This document shows positions 17,495 to 25,946 of a stretch of DNA of 64,000 nt, piece by piece (position 1 is the stretch's first letter; the number at the start of each line of letters is the position of its first letter). The DNA is taken from NCBI GenBank assembly GCA_031277945.1, contig JAITLK010000001.1:1-64000 (forward strand), in the 5' to 3' direction. The DNA is from Microbacterium sp. Lineage in GTDB: Bacteria > Actinomycetota > Actinomycetes > Actinomycetales > Microbacteriaceae. The position numbers were made by a program, and so were the translations under genes. The notes beneath the pieces are model-generated. The model was given only the letters and a program-made list of their open reading frames with translations, was not told the DNA's origin and did no database searches.

Positions 17495-17743
17495 ATGGCA
17501 TTCACGAAGGACGAGGTCCTCGCTGGTCTTGCCGAGCTCGTCACCGACGAGACCGGTATCTCGGCCGACGAGGTCGCGCTGGACAAGTCGTTCACCGATG
17601 ACCTCGACATCGACTCGATCTCCATGATGACGATCGTCGTCAACGCCGAGGAGAAGTTCGGCGTCAAGATCCCGGACGACGAGGTCAAGAACCTGAAGAC
17701 CGTCGGCGACGCCGTCGACTTCATCGTCGCAGGCCAGGAGTAA
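17495..17743 (+). CDS. acpP: Acyl carrier protein
   Basis: An acidic 82-residue carrier with the phosphopantetheine site at Ser41 (DLDIDSISM). It shuttles growing acyl chains among the Fab enzymes. A strong AAGGAGA ribosome-binding site precedes the ATG at 17495, fitting the high abundance ACP needs. The gene is followed at once by a 12-bp-stem hairpin before fabF, which may set its excess over the condensing enzyme. Confidence 0.97.
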   Translation: MAFTKDEVLAGLAELVTDETGISADEVALDKSFTDDLDIDSISMMTIVVNAEEKFGVKIPDDEVKNLKTVGDAVDFIVAGQE

Positions 17744-17750
17744 TTCCTTC

Positions 17751-17781
17751 GGCGTGCCGCAGCCACGCGCTGCGGCACGCC
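17751..17781 (+). terminator. Strong hairpin between acpP and fabF
   Basis: GGCGTGCCGCAG and CTGCGGCACGCC form a perfect 12-bp stem with a seven-base loop, eight bases after the acpP stop. No T-run follows, and fabF starts 75 bases later. It is therefore more likely a partial terminator or 3'-end stabiliser that makes acpP mRNA more abundant than downstream message. Confidence 0.75.
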
Positions 17782-17856
17782 GCCCCTCCACGTCCCTCGT
17801 GGATTCAGGTCCCACCAGGACCGCCCCCGCTTTTCGCACAAACCAGGAGAGAGTGC

Positions 17857-19092
17857 ATGACCAAGCGCATCGTCGTCACCGGAATCGGTGCCATCTCCGC
17901 GCTCGGCGCGACCGCCGAGGAGAACTGGAAGAACCTTCTCGCCGGTGTGTCCGGCACGCGCGCGCTCGAGCACGAGTGGGTGGAGAAGTACGAGCTTCCC
18001 GTGACCTTCGCGGCAGAGGCCGCCATTCGCCCCGAAGACGTCCTGCCTCGCCACGAGGCCAAGCGACTGGACCCGTCGTCGGCGTTCGCCCTCATCGCCG
18101 CACGAGAGGCATGGGCCGACGCAGGCTCCCCCGAGGTCGCCCCGGAGCGGCTGGGCGTGGACTTCGCCACCGGCATCGGCGGCGTGTGGACGCTGCTGGA
18201 TGCCTGGGACACGCTGCGCGAGAAGGGACCACGCCGCGTTCTGCCGCTGACCGTCCCGATGCTCATGCCGAACGCCGCAGCCGGAAACCTGTCGCTGCAG
18301 TTCGAGGCACGCGCCTACGCCCGCACCGTGGTGAGCGCATGCGCCTCCAGCACGGAGTCGGTCCTCAACGCCTACGAGCACCTGCAGGAGGGCCTGGCCG
18401 ACGTGGTCATCGCCGGAGGCGCCGAATCGGCGATCCATCCGATCACGGTGGCCTCCTTCGCCTCCGCGCAGGCGCTGTCGCGCCGCAACGACGACCCCGC
18501 GCACGCCTCGCGTCCCGGCGCGATCGACCGTGACGGCTTCGTCATGGGCGAAGGCGCCGCGGTTCTCATCATGGAGACCGAGGAGCACGCGAAGGCTCGC
18601 GGCGCGAAGATCTACGGCTACGTGGTCGGCGGCGGCGTGACGGCCGATTCCTACCACATCACCGGCAACGACCCCGAGGGCGCGGGCGCTGCCCGGGCCG
18701 TCGAGCAGGCGCTGGCGATGGCCGGCGCGAGTGCCGACGAGGTCACCCACATCAACGCCCACGCGACGTCCACCCCGGTGGGAGACCCGAACGAGTACGT
18801 CGCCCTCAAGCGCGTCTTCGGCGACCGCATCGACGAGATCCCGGTGTCGGCCACGAAGGCCTCCACCGGACATCTTCTCGGTGGCACCGGTGCGCTGGAG
18901 GCTGTGTTCACCATCCTCGCCCTGCGCGACCGGGTGGCACCTCCCACGATCAACATGACCGAGCCCGACCCCGCCGTTCCGTTCCGGCTCTCGGGCGAGC
19001 CCCAGCCGCTGGGCGATGGCCCGCAGCTGGCGATCAGCAACTCGTTCGGCTTCGGCGGTCACAACGCCGTCGTCGCCTTCCGCAACGCCTGA
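17857..19092 (+). CDS. fabF: Beta-ketoacyl-ACP synthase II (KAS II)
   Basis: The elongating condensing enzyme of type II fatty-acid synthesis, 411 residues. Active-site residues are Cys162 (SACASSTES), His302 (NAHATST), Lys334 and His339 (TKASTGHLLGG). The start ATG at 17857 has a CAGGAGAGA ribosome-binding site. It closes the fab operon and is followed by a clear terminator. Confidence 0.96.
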   Translation: MTKRIVVTGIGAISALGATAEENWKNLLAGVSGTRALEHEWVEKYELPVTFAAEAAIRPEDVLPRHEAKRLDPSSAFALIAAREAWADAGSPEVAPERLGVDFATGIGGVWTLLDAWDTLREKGPRRVLPLTVPMLMPNAAAGNLSLQFEARAYARTVVSACASSTESVLNAYEHLQEGLADVVIAGGAESAIHPITVASFASAQALSRRNDDPAHASRPGAIDRDGFVMGEGAAVLIMETEEHAKARGAKIYGYVVGGGVTADSYHITGNDPEGAGAARAVEQALAMAGASADEVTHINAHATSTPVGDPNEYVALKRVFGDRIDEIPVSATKASTGHLLGGTGALEAVFTILALRDRVAPPTINMTEPDPAVPFRLSGEPQPLGDGPQLAISNSFGFGGHNAVVAFRNA

Positions 19093-19105
19093 TCCGATAG
19101 GTGAC

Positions 19106-19140
19106 GAACCCCCGCCGGTGATCCGGCGGGGGTTCTGTCG
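19106..19140 (+). terminator. Rho-independent-type terminator after fabF
   Basis: A perfect 13-bp stem (GAACCCCCGCCGG / CCGGCGGGGGTTC) with a TGAT loop, 13 bases after the fabF stop. The following bases are only mildly T-rich, as usual in high-GC actinobacteria. Confidence 0.85.
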
Positions 19141-19223
19141 TACTGGGCGAAGGATTCGTTTTCACAGGCTCCGGGAGCGGATCACCGGTTCCCGTTACTC
19201 GCGCCTCCTCCGCACATCCTGTT

Positions 19224-19265
19224 GGTGTCAGCCGCTCGCCGATCGTCTCGAGAGCGGCTGACACC
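19224..19265 (-). terminator. Hairpin downstream of the DUF3145 gene
   Basis: GGTGTCAGCCGCTC and GAGCGGCTGACACC pair perfectly over 14 bp around a 14-base loop. It begins five bases beyond the DUF3145 stop on the minus strand, so it probably ends that transcript. There is no T-run. Confidence 0.65.
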
Positions 19266-19270
19266 GGCCT

Positions 19271-19774
19271 TTATCCGACCTTGTGGAGCCAGATGACCGG
19301 GGAGTCGTCGCCCGCTGTGCGAAACGGCTCCAGTTCTTCGTCCCAGGCGCTACCGAGAGCGACGTCGAGTTCACGCTGAAGCTCGAAGGCGTCACCGGCC
19401 GCGATCTCCATGGCATAGCGGATACGGTCCTCACCCAGCACCACATTGCCCGCGGTGTCGGTCTGTGCGAAATGGATCCCGAGATCGGGTGTGTGCATCC
19501 AGCGGCCGCCGTCACTGCGCGGAGTGGGGTCTTCGGACACCTCGTAGCGAAGGTGCTCCCATCCACGGATGGCAGTGGCCAGGGCAGCGCCGCTCCCGGC
19601 GGGCCCCTCCCAGTAGAACTCGGCTCGACGGGCACCGGTGAGCACCGGCTGGTCGGTCCAGTCGAAGTTGACGGCGCGCCCGAGGGCACGACCGACCGCC
19701 CACTCCAGGTGTGGGCACAACGCGCGCGGCGCCGAGTGAATGTAGATCACTCCGCGCGCCTGTGGTGTAGCCAC
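19271..19774 (-). CDS. DUF3145 family protein
   Basis: A 167-residue soluble protein of the actinobacteria-restricted DUF3145 family, recognised by GVIYIHSAPRALCPHLEWAV at the N-terminus, VNFDWTDQP, and GIHFAQTDTAGNVVLGEDRI. Its function is unknown. It is habitually encoded next to the fab operon in this group and is here convergent with fabF, which hints at a link with lipid metabolism but does not prove one. Confidence 0.88.
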   Translation of the reverse strand: MATPQARGVIYIHSAPRALCPHLEWAVGRALGRAVNFDWTDQPVLTGARRAEFYWEGPAGSGAALATAIRGWEHLRYEVSEDPTPRSDGGRWMHTPDLGIHFAQTDTAGNVVLGEDRIRYAMEIAAGDAFELQRELDVALGSAWDEELEPFRTAGDDSPVIWLHKVG

Positions 19775-19866
19775 GATCTCTCTCCGTTTCGTCAGGTGCG
19801 TCTTCCCCTACGACCTGATCCGAGTGATCGGCTACGTGCTGTTCGTTTTGAGAATCATCTCAGTTC

Positions 19867-19900
19867 GATCACGAAATCACAAGCGTGTCATTTCGTGATC
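19867..19900 (-). terminator. Hairpin at the end of the RNase H gene
   Basis: GATCACGAAAT and ATTTCGTGATC form an 11-bp stem around 12 bases. The arm touches the RNase H stop codon, so this is the likely end of that minus-strand transcript. Confidence 0.6.
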
Positions 19901-20456
19901 ACCGTCGGCGCGGCTTGTCCTCGCCGGCCGCGGGTGCGTCGTGCGTCACATCCACGCGATCCAGCCCGCGGTGCGTGGTCCAGATGAGCTCCTTGCCCTC
20001 TGCCGCGTGATGCGAAGCGCGCACCGCGCGGTTGTCCGCCCAGCCGTTCAGCCGGTGTCCGGCATGGCCGCGCACATGCTGGAACTCGACGTCGTCCAGC
20101 CCCGCTGCCCGCCGCTCCTCCCGTGCCTGCATGAGCGCCTTCAGAATGTCGACGTTCTTCGTCGGCTGCTTGGACGATGTCTTCCAGCCGCGCCGTTCGT
20201 GCCCGTCCATCCACTTCGTGTAGGTGTCGATCGCGTACATCGAATCGGCCTGGATCACCAGGTGCTGCACGTGCTGATGATCTCTGATCGCATAGAGCAC
20301 GGCGAGCAGTTCGCCGATGTTGTTGGTGCCCGCCGGAATCGAGCCCGCGGACCAGTGACCGTCCTCACCGACCCACGCCCATCCGGCAGGGCCAGGATTT
20401 CCCTTGCACGCACCATCAGTGGCCACGGTGTACCGGTCGATCTTGGTCACGCTCAT
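19899..20456 (-). CDS. Ribonuclease H (RNase HI family)
   Basis: This enzyme cleaves the RNA strand of RNA-DNA hybrids. The 185-residue product has the DEDD residues Asp14 (ATDGACKGNPGP), Glu49 (NNIGEL), Asp71 (QADSMYAI) and Asp141 (WADNRAV), plus His131/His134 in the flexible loop (RGHAGH). I chose the ATG at 20456, preceded by GGAAGG; the frame stays open upstream but that part is a shadow. The C-terminal ~35 residues after the domain are polar. Confidence 0.92.
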   Translation of the reverse strand: MSVTKIDRYTVATDGACKGNPGPAGWAWVGEDGHWSAGSIPAGTNNIGELLAVLYAIRDHQHVQHLVIQADSMYAIDTYTKWMDGHERRGWKTSSKQPTKNVDILKALMQAREERRAAGLDDVEFQHVRGHAGHRLNGWADNRAVRASHHAAEGKELIWTTHRGLDRVDVTHDAPAAGEDKPRRR

Positions 20457-20598
20457 CCTTCCGGCGTGCTGAAACTGCACGCACCCATCCATCCTCCCAC
20501 CGTCACGCGTCCTGCCCGTCTCGACACAAGCGCGACACCCACGACGGGTACGATCCCTCACGAGCCGTCGGTGGCGGCGTGATCGATGAGGAGCGGGA

Positions 20599-21388
20599 GT
20601 GAAGCGAGCACCCGAGAGCCGTTCACGGCAGGGCAGCGCCGGAGAGGTCTTCCGCGTCTTCCTCAAGCTGGGCGTGACCTCGTTCGGCGGCCCCATCGCG
20701 CACCTCGGATATTTCCGGGCGGAACTCGTGCAGCGCCGGGCGTGGCTCGACGACGCATCCTACGCAGACCTCGTGGCGCTCTGCCAGTTCCTCCCCGGTC
20801 CCGCATCGAGTCAGGTGGGCTGCGGGCTCGGACTGCACCGGGCGGGGATTCGCGGGGCGCTGGCCGCATTCGTCGCTTTCACTCTGCCCTCCGCTGTCCT
20901 CATGACGGCGTTCGCCTGGGGCGCGTCACTCTTCGACGGCCTGATCGGCACCGGCCTGGTGAGCGGGTTCAGCGGCCTTCCGATCCTGGCAGCCGTATCC
21001 GGCTGGAGTGCGGTGGAATTCGTCGACGCCTTCTTCCGATCCGGATCTCTCGTGTTCGGCGGAGGTCATGTGGTGTTGCCGCGGCTGCACGCCGCGGTGG
21101 TCGACACCGGCTGGGTGTCGGAGACGGACTTCCTCTCGGGCTACGGCGCCGCGCAGGCGATGCCCGGCCCGCTGTTCACGTTCGCGGCCTTCCTCGGCGC
21201 CATCTCCCCCGCAGGCCCAGGTGGCGTCGTCGGCGCGGCCCTCGCGCTGGTCGTGATCTTCCTCCCGGGGTTCCTGCTGCTGGTGGGCGTGCTGCCCTTC
21301 TGGGAGGCGGTGCGCGCGCCCGCGCGCACGGGCGGTGATGCGGGGCGCGAACGCTTCCGTGGTCGGCGTGCTCGCGGCAGCGCTCTGG
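20599..21388 (+). pseudogene. chrA: Chromate transporter ChrA, degraded
   Basis: The N-terminal half begins correctly (LKLGVTSFGGPIAHLGYFR, then ALCQFLPGPASSQVG) and the C-terminal half appears with FGGGHVVLPRL and GYGAAQAMPGPLFTFAA. The central linker and helices that normally join the halves are missing: MTAFAWGASL runs almost directly into SGLPILAAVSGWS. Near 21330 the frame shifts, the expected GANASVVGVLAAALW continues in another frame, and the last helices are absent. Full ChrA is about 390 residues; this frame encodes 265. Chromate efflux is therefore very unlikely. Confidence 0.85.
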
Positions 21389-21432
21389 CGGGGTGATCGG
21401 ATTGCTCGTGCCCCCTCGCCTACAGTGAAGCC

Positions 21433-22647
21433 ATGACTGTCCCCGAGTCCTCGTCACCTTCTCCCGATCCCGCCACCTCGATCGACACGACCGACGACAC
21501 CGTGAGCACCGTGCCGGCGAGGCAGACGGCGGTCGACGAGGTCCCGGAGGGCGAGCCGGAGCCGCGGCGGCGCCCACGATGGACCCGCATCGATCGCCCC
21601 TTCGCGTTCGGGTTCCTCGTGACGCTCGGCGCCCTCGCTGCGATCGTCCTCGGCCTCGCCCTGTCGAACCTGTCGACGATCCTCATCTACATCACCTTTG
21701 CGCTGTTCGTCGCCCTGGGGCTCGATCCCGCCGTGCGCGCGCTGGAGCGCCGCGGACTCGCGCGCGCGTGGGCCGTGGTCATCGTGATCGCCGGTCTCGC
21801 CGTCGTCCTGGCCGTGATCGTGCTGGCGATCCTGCCGACGGTGATCGATCAGATCACCTCATTCATCGCCTCGATCCCGGGCACGATCCAGGCGTTCCTC
21901 GCCAGTGACTTCTATGCGGCGCTGGAGGATCAGTTCGGCGTCGGGCTCAGCGATGTGATGACCGAGGTGCAGAAGTTCCTCAGCGATCCCTCTCGTATCG
22001 CCCAGATCAGCGGTGGGGCGTTGCAGATCGGTGGTGCCGCGCTGCAGGTGGGCGCCGCGATCGCGAACGGGCTGTCTGGCGCGCTCATCGTGCTGGTGCT
22101 CACGCTCTACTTCCTGGCCACGATGCCGTCGATGAAGGCGGGGCTGCTGACCCTCGCCCCGGCGCGCGATCGCCGCAGTATCGACCGCATCTCCTCCCAG
22201 ATCACGGAATCGGTCGGCGGCTACGTGATGGGGATGGTGTCGCTCGCCTTCATCAACGCGCTCCTGGTCTTCGTGGTGTACCTGGTGCTGAAGCTGCCGT
22301 TCCCGCCGCTGATGGCCACGGTCGCTTTCCTGATCACCCTCATCCCTCTGGTGGGATCGCTGTTGTTCTGGGTGATCGGAACGGGCATCGCGCTGTTCAC
22401 CTCTCCCCTGCTGGCGCTGGTCTTCGCGCTGATCTATTTCGTGTACATGCAGGTGGAGGCATATGTCATCACTCCGCGAGTGATGAACCGCGCCATCGCC
22501 ATCCCCGGCTCCCTGGTGGTGATCGGGGCGCTCGTGGGCGGGACCCTGCTCGGGCTGCTCGGCGCGCTCATCGCGGTCCCGGTGACTGCCTCGATCCTGA
22601 TCATCATCAAGCAGGTCTGGGTGCCTCGTCAGAACCGGAAGATCTGA
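21433..22647 (+). CDS. AI-2E family transporter
   Basis: A 404-residue membrane protein of the AI-2 exporter (PerM/YdiK/TqsA) family, with a polar 55-residue N-terminus, about eight transmembrane segments, and the family loop between the third and fourth segments (ILPTVIDQITSFIASIPGTI). Conserved PLVGS and GGTLLGLLGALIAVP motifs are in the C-terminal half. Members export small signals or ions; substrate is not inferable. It starts at ATG 21433, just after the broken chrA. Confidence 0.9.
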   Translation: MTVPESSSPSPDPATSIDTTDDTVSTVPARQTAVDEVPEGEPEPRRRPRWTRIDRPFAFGFLVTLGALAAIVLGLALSNLSTILIYITFALFVALGLDPAVRALERRGLARAWAVVIVIAGLAVVLAVIVLAILPTVIDQITSFIASIPGTIQAFLASDFYAALEDQFGVGLSDVMTEVQKFLSDPSRIAQISGGALQIGGAALQVGAAIANGLSGALIVLVLTLYFLATMPSMKAGLLTLAPARDRRSIDRISSQITESVGGYVMGMVSLAFINALLVFVVYLVLKLPFPPLMATVAFLITLIPLVGSLLFWVIGTGIALFTSPLLALVFALIYFVYMQVEAYVITPRVMNRAIAIPGSLVVIGALVGGTLLGLLGALIAVPVTASILIIIKQVWVPRQNRKI

Positions 22648-22651
22648 AGGA

Positions 22652-22669
22652 TCGCGGGCTCACCCGCGA
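22652..22669 (+). terminator. Short hairpin between convergent genes
   Basis: TCGCGGG and CCCGCGA form a seven-bp stem with a four-base loop, placed five bases after the AI-2E stop and 15 before the end of the convergent gene; it could serve both strands. Confidence 0.5.
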
Positions 22670-22683
22670 GATGCTGGGTGATC

Positions 22684-24180
22684 TCAGGCGCGGTGCCGCG
22701 AACGGTAGACGGTGAGGGCACGACGCGCGGATCGCACGTGGAGCACGTCCGCGAGCTCGCCCACCTCACCGTCCCGCGCGATACGCGTGGGACCGCTGGG
22801 GAGCGTGATCTCCAGCTCCGGTGCGGACACCTCGTGGTACTGCCTCACCCGTCCCAGCTGACCGGTGAGCGTGGCGAGCGACGCCACGATCCGCGAGCCA
22901 CGGGAGGAGACGTCGAGGATACGGAGGTCGAGAAGGCCATCCTGGAGATCGTCCCGGGTGCTCGGCGCAAAGCCCTGCGGCTGGTACTGACCATTGCCGA
23001 GGAAAAGCAGACTCGAATCGCGCGTGCGTCCGTCGACGGTCACGGCGACCGATCGGTTCTTCGACATCACCCGCCAGCCGGCCACCAGCGCGGCCAGGGG
23101 CTTCCCGATCCGCTTCTCCAGCTTCTCCCTGATCCGCACGAAGTCGGTGTAGGCGCCGACGCTCGCGGTGTTGAGGAAGATCTCGTCGTTCGCGTAGGCC
23201 ACATCGACCTTGCCGACGGTGCCGCGCTGGATGGCCTGCACCGTACGGATGGCGGGGAACGTCCCCACCGCTCGGGCGAAATGATTGAACGTGCCGGCGG
23301 GGAACACCGCCAGGGGCAGATCGTGATCGATCGCCGCCTGGGCTGCCGCACGCACGGTGCCGTCGCCGCCGGCGACCGCAAGCACCTCGGCCTCCGCAGC
23401 CGCGGCGGCCATGACGGCGGCAACGTCGTCCTCAGGCCCGATCTCCACGATGCGCATCCGGGGAAGGCGCCGTCGCAAGCCTTGCGACAGCGCCGCACCG
23501 CGCCCACTGTGCGAGGCCGGATTCACCACCAATGTCACCCCGTCACCCGCTGGTCGCGGCTCGACGTGATCCAGTTCCTGCGGTTGCGAACGAGTGGGCG
23601 ACGGGATCGGCGGCACCAGGCGTCGCCCGATCGCAGCGACAGTGCTGCCGAGAATGAAACCCGCGGCGACATCGGACGGGTAGTGTGCGCCCGTTGCGGT
23701 CCGAGAGAAGCCGACCAGCCCGGCGAGCACCTGTAACGGGACCCCGAGCGCGGGGAGCTCGGTCGACACCCCGGCAGCGAAGGCCGCAGCACTCGCGGCA
23801 TGGCCGCTGGGGAACGAGGAGGAAGCGGGGGCCCGACGGGAGAGTCTCCCGAGTGGAATCAAGGTGCGCAACGGGCGGTCGCGGTGATGCAGGCGCTTGG
23901 CCAGCTGGTTGGCGATCAGGCTGGTGGCGCCCAGGGTCACGACACCGCGCAGCGCGGCGCGGCGCGCGCGGCCGCGCCCCGTGAGGTACAGCCCGCCCGC
24001 GATGACGAGCCACAGCACGGAATGGTCGGCAGCGTTCGTGAGCTTCGGCATCCACCGGTCGAGAACCGGGCTGGGAGTCGACGCTACTGCCGAGTACACC
24101 GCTCGATCGAGTGCTCGCACCTGAGCGGTCGTTTCCGCTGCCGCTCGGCGGATGCCGCCGGGTGACTTCCTCTGCCGCAT
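22684..24180 (-). CDS. PAP2 phosphatase / diacylglycerol-kinase fusion
   Basis: This 498-residue protein joins two lipid enzymes. The N-terminal half is a PAP2-type membrane phosphatase with KRLHHRDRP (about 94-102), PSGH (about 124-127) and SRTATGAHYPSDV (about 158-170), the three motifs of the acid-phosphatase active site. The C-terminal half (from about 215) is a DAGK/sphingosine-kinase catalytic domain with NPASHSGRG and GGDGT near 275. One part dephosphorylates a lipid phosphate and the other phosphorylates a lipid; the natural substrate (diacylglycerol, prenol or a glycolipid) is unknown. Confidence 0.9.
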   Translation of the reverse strand: MRQRKSPGGIRRAAAETTAQVRALDRAVYSAVASTPSPVLDRWMPKLTNAADHSVLWLVIAGGLYLTGRGRARRAALRGVVTLGATSLIANQLAKRLHHRDRPLRTLIPLGRLSRRAPASSSFPSGHAASAAAFAAGVSTELPALGVPLQVLAGLVGFSRTATGAHYPSDVAAGFILGSTVAAIGRRLVPPIPSPTRSQPQELDHVEPRPAGDGVTLVVNPASHSGRGAALSQGLRRRLPRMRIVEIGPEDDVAAVMAAAAAEAEVLAVAGGDGTVRAAAQAAIDHDLPLAVFPAGTFNHFARAVGTFPAIRTVQAIQRGTVGKVDVAYANDEIFLNTASVGAYTDFVRIREKLEKRIGKPLAALVAGWRVMSKNRSVAVTVDGRTRDSSLLFLGNGQYQPQGFAPSTRDDLQDGLLDLRILDVSSRGSRIVASLATLTGQLGRVRQYHEVSAPELEITLPSGPTRIARDGEVGELADVLHVRSARRALTVYRSRHRA

Positions 24181-24297
24181 CAGGCACCTCCGCTCTCGAC
24201 GCTATCGAACCTCGCCGCCACTCAGCACGGCCACGCCGTCTTCGCCAGCAGATGCCGCGCCGGCATTTCGCCGGCGGGCCCGGTAGCCGCGCTGATT

Positions 24298-24328
24298 CCC
24301 GGCCAGGAGGGCTGCCCTGCTGGCCGGG
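24298..24328 (-). terminator. GC-rich hairpin upstream of PAP2/DAGK gene
   Basis: CCCGGCCAG and CTGGCCGGG form a nine-bp stem enclosing a smaller AGGG/CCCT stem. It lies 54 bases beyond the end of the LPXTG-type remnant on the minus strand and may be its terminator. Confidence 0.5.
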
Positions 24329-24382
24329 GATCGCGTCACCCGTGGACGCAAGCGCACGAAAGCGCGGTGCCCGCTTCGCTGC

Positions 24383-24771
24383 TTATGCCCGGGAACGGCG
24401 GCGTGCAACCATCACGCCGAGCAGTCCCAGAGCCAGCGCCACAACTCCGGCGCCGAGCGGGACGCTCACAGACCCGTTGCCCGTCACCGGAAGATGCGGT
24501 CGCGTACCCGATGGTGCGCTCGTGCCGGGCCCGTGAGGTGCCGGGGGCACGCTGGTCGCGCTCGGAGTGGTTGTGGGCTCTGCCGGGTTCGTCGGTGTGG
24601 GGCCGTTCGTCGGCTCGCCGGTCGGCGTCGGCCCCGCCGTGGGCGTCGGTGCGGTCGGCGTGCCGGTCGGCGTCGCGGTGGGCGTTGCCGTAGGTGTGTC
24701 GGTCGGCGTCGGAGTAGCCGTCGGCGTCGGCGTCGGCGACGGCGACGCCGTAGCTGGTCCGCTATGACGCG
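24383..24771 (-). pseudogene. LPXTG cell-wall anchor tail, 5' part missing
   Basis: The frame encodes a Thr-Pro-rich spacer (six-base-period repeats between about 24570 and 24755) and a complete sortase sorting signal: LPVTG, a hydrophobic helix (SVPLGAGVVALALGLLGVMV) and RRRSRA. There is no exported N-terminus: upstream codons run antisense through the start region of the divergent lipoprotein and include no signal peptide. I infer the surviving C-terminal fragment of a wall-anchored surface protein. The frame could be translated from an upstream start at 24946, but would not be secreted. Confidence 0.65.
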
Positions 24772-24866
24772 GTTCTTCTCCCACCCGGCGAATGTTCAGT
24801 AATGTGATCGCTCCCGTCGAGGGCTCGGTAGGATCGGAATCCGCAGAAGCTTGGGGGATCTTCACG

Positions 24867-25799
24867 ATGCGCACATCACTGAGGCGCGTGAGCGCCATCA
24901 CCGCACTCGCCATCGCCGTACTCGGCGCGACCGCGTGCACACCCATGACATCACCACGAGGCGAACCAGCCGGGGCGAGCTCTGCGAGCAGCCCGACCGC
25001 AAGCCCGACTCAGACCCTCGCGGAGGCGTGCGACACCGTCACCTCGGAGTGGGGCCTGGCGCTGGACCCCTGGCCCTCCGTCCAGGGGCCTGACAACGAC
25101 ACCGGCGCGCGCAAAGACTTCGCCCGTGCTCAGACGCGGCACGAAGCAATCGTCACGGAGCTTCATGCGGTCGCCGACAAGGTGGCGGTCCCCGAGGTCC
25201 GCGCCGCCCTGGACAAGACCATCAGCGCCCACCAGCAGTACATCGATGAGGTGTGGCCGGCGTTGATGGCCATCCCGGAGGGATACGTCGCAGACCCCAA
25301 CGATCCCAAGAACAAGATCTTCGTGGTGTCGAACGAGGACCTGAGGCTCAAGCAGGAGATGGCCGACGCCGATATGGAACGCTTCGATCTGTGCGGTCCG
25401 GTGAAGAACAGCCAGACCACCGCCCAGGCCTGCGAGATCGTCGACCAGGACTGGGTCGATGCCGCCACGAAGTACAACCAGGCGTCTTCCCTCATCGCGG
25501 CGGGCGACGTCGCCGGAGGCCAGGAAGCGGGCGCCACCGCTCTGCATCAGATCAAGGCTGCGATGATCCAGGTCACCGTGCCCGACGTGTTCACCTCGCT
25601 CAAGACGATGTACGAGGCCTACCAGGTCTATTACGAGGACGGCTTCCTCACCATGCCGACCACGGAGGAACTGGCCAAGCTCTCTCAGGACGAGCTCCAG
25701 GCAACGATGGAGAAGTACGACGGTCTCTTCCAGGACTGGGACGCGGCTCTCACCGCGGGCGAAGCGGATGTGAAGAGGTTCTGCAGCAGCGCTGAATAG
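24867..25799 (+). CDS. Lipoprotein with internal duplication
   Basis: A 310-residue secreted lipoprotein: basic start, hydrophobic stretch and lipobox-like GATAC ending at Cys about 25, followed by a Ser/Thr/Ala linker. The mature part is helical and shows two related halves: LAEACDTVTSEW...VPEVRAALDKTISAHQQYI and TAQACEIVDQDW...VPDVFTSLKTMYEAYQVYY. I chose ATG 24867 because it gives a clean signal peptide; earlier starts do not. Function is unknown, and no transporter genes are adjacent. Confidence 0.8.
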   Translation: MRTSLRRVSAITALAIAVLGATACTPMTSPRGEPAGASSASSPTASPTQTLAEACDTVTSEWGLALDPWPSVQGPDNDTGARKDFARAQTRHEAIVTELHAVADKVAVPEVRAALDKTISAHQQYIDEVWPALMAIPEGYVADPNDPKNKIFVVSNEDLRLKQEMADADMERFDLCGPVKNSQTTAQACEIVDQDWVDAATKYNQASSLIAAGDVAGGQEAGATALHQIKAAMIQVTVPDVFTSLKTMYEAYQVYYEDGFLTMPTTEELAKLSQDELQATMEKYDGLFQDWDAALTAGEADVKRFCSSAE

Positions 25800-25833
25800 C
25801 AGGCGGTCGATCGGCATACAGCTCATGGCGGCT

Positions 25834-25932
25834 CATGCCGATCTTCTCAGCGAGGGCCGCCTGAGAGATGCCGAGGGCGAGACGGCGGTCGCGCACGATG
25901 TTGCCCCAGTCGGCGGCGGTGATTGCCACCAT
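25834..25932 (-). pseudogene. XRE/HipB-type helix-turn-helix remnant
   Basis: Codons from ATG 25932 encode MVAITAADWGNIVRDRRLAL and then GISQAALAEKIGMSR, the first helices of an XRE (HipB-like) DNA-binding domain, after which similarity stops within the recognition helix. What remains is about 33 residues of a domain that needs 55-60. It runs into the end of the convergent lipoprotein gene. Iterons directly upstream look like its former operator. Confidence 0.6.
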
Positions 25933-25946
25933 CACGTCTACCTCCA

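Noticed and set aside
16246..19062. Minus-strand open frame of 938 codons opposite fabH-acpP-fabF
   Set aside because: It spans three real genes on the other strand and shows no domain; it is a codon-bias artefact.
19846..19862. Possible Zur-like box (TTGAGAATCATCTCAG)
   Set aside because: The dyad has only five-base arms and the wrong spacing for the actinobacterial Zur consensus, and neighbouring genes have no zinc link.
24567..24767. Plus-strand Val-Gly repeat protein
   Set aside because: It is the opposite strand of the Thr-Pro repeat of the LPXTG tail; no start signal supports it.
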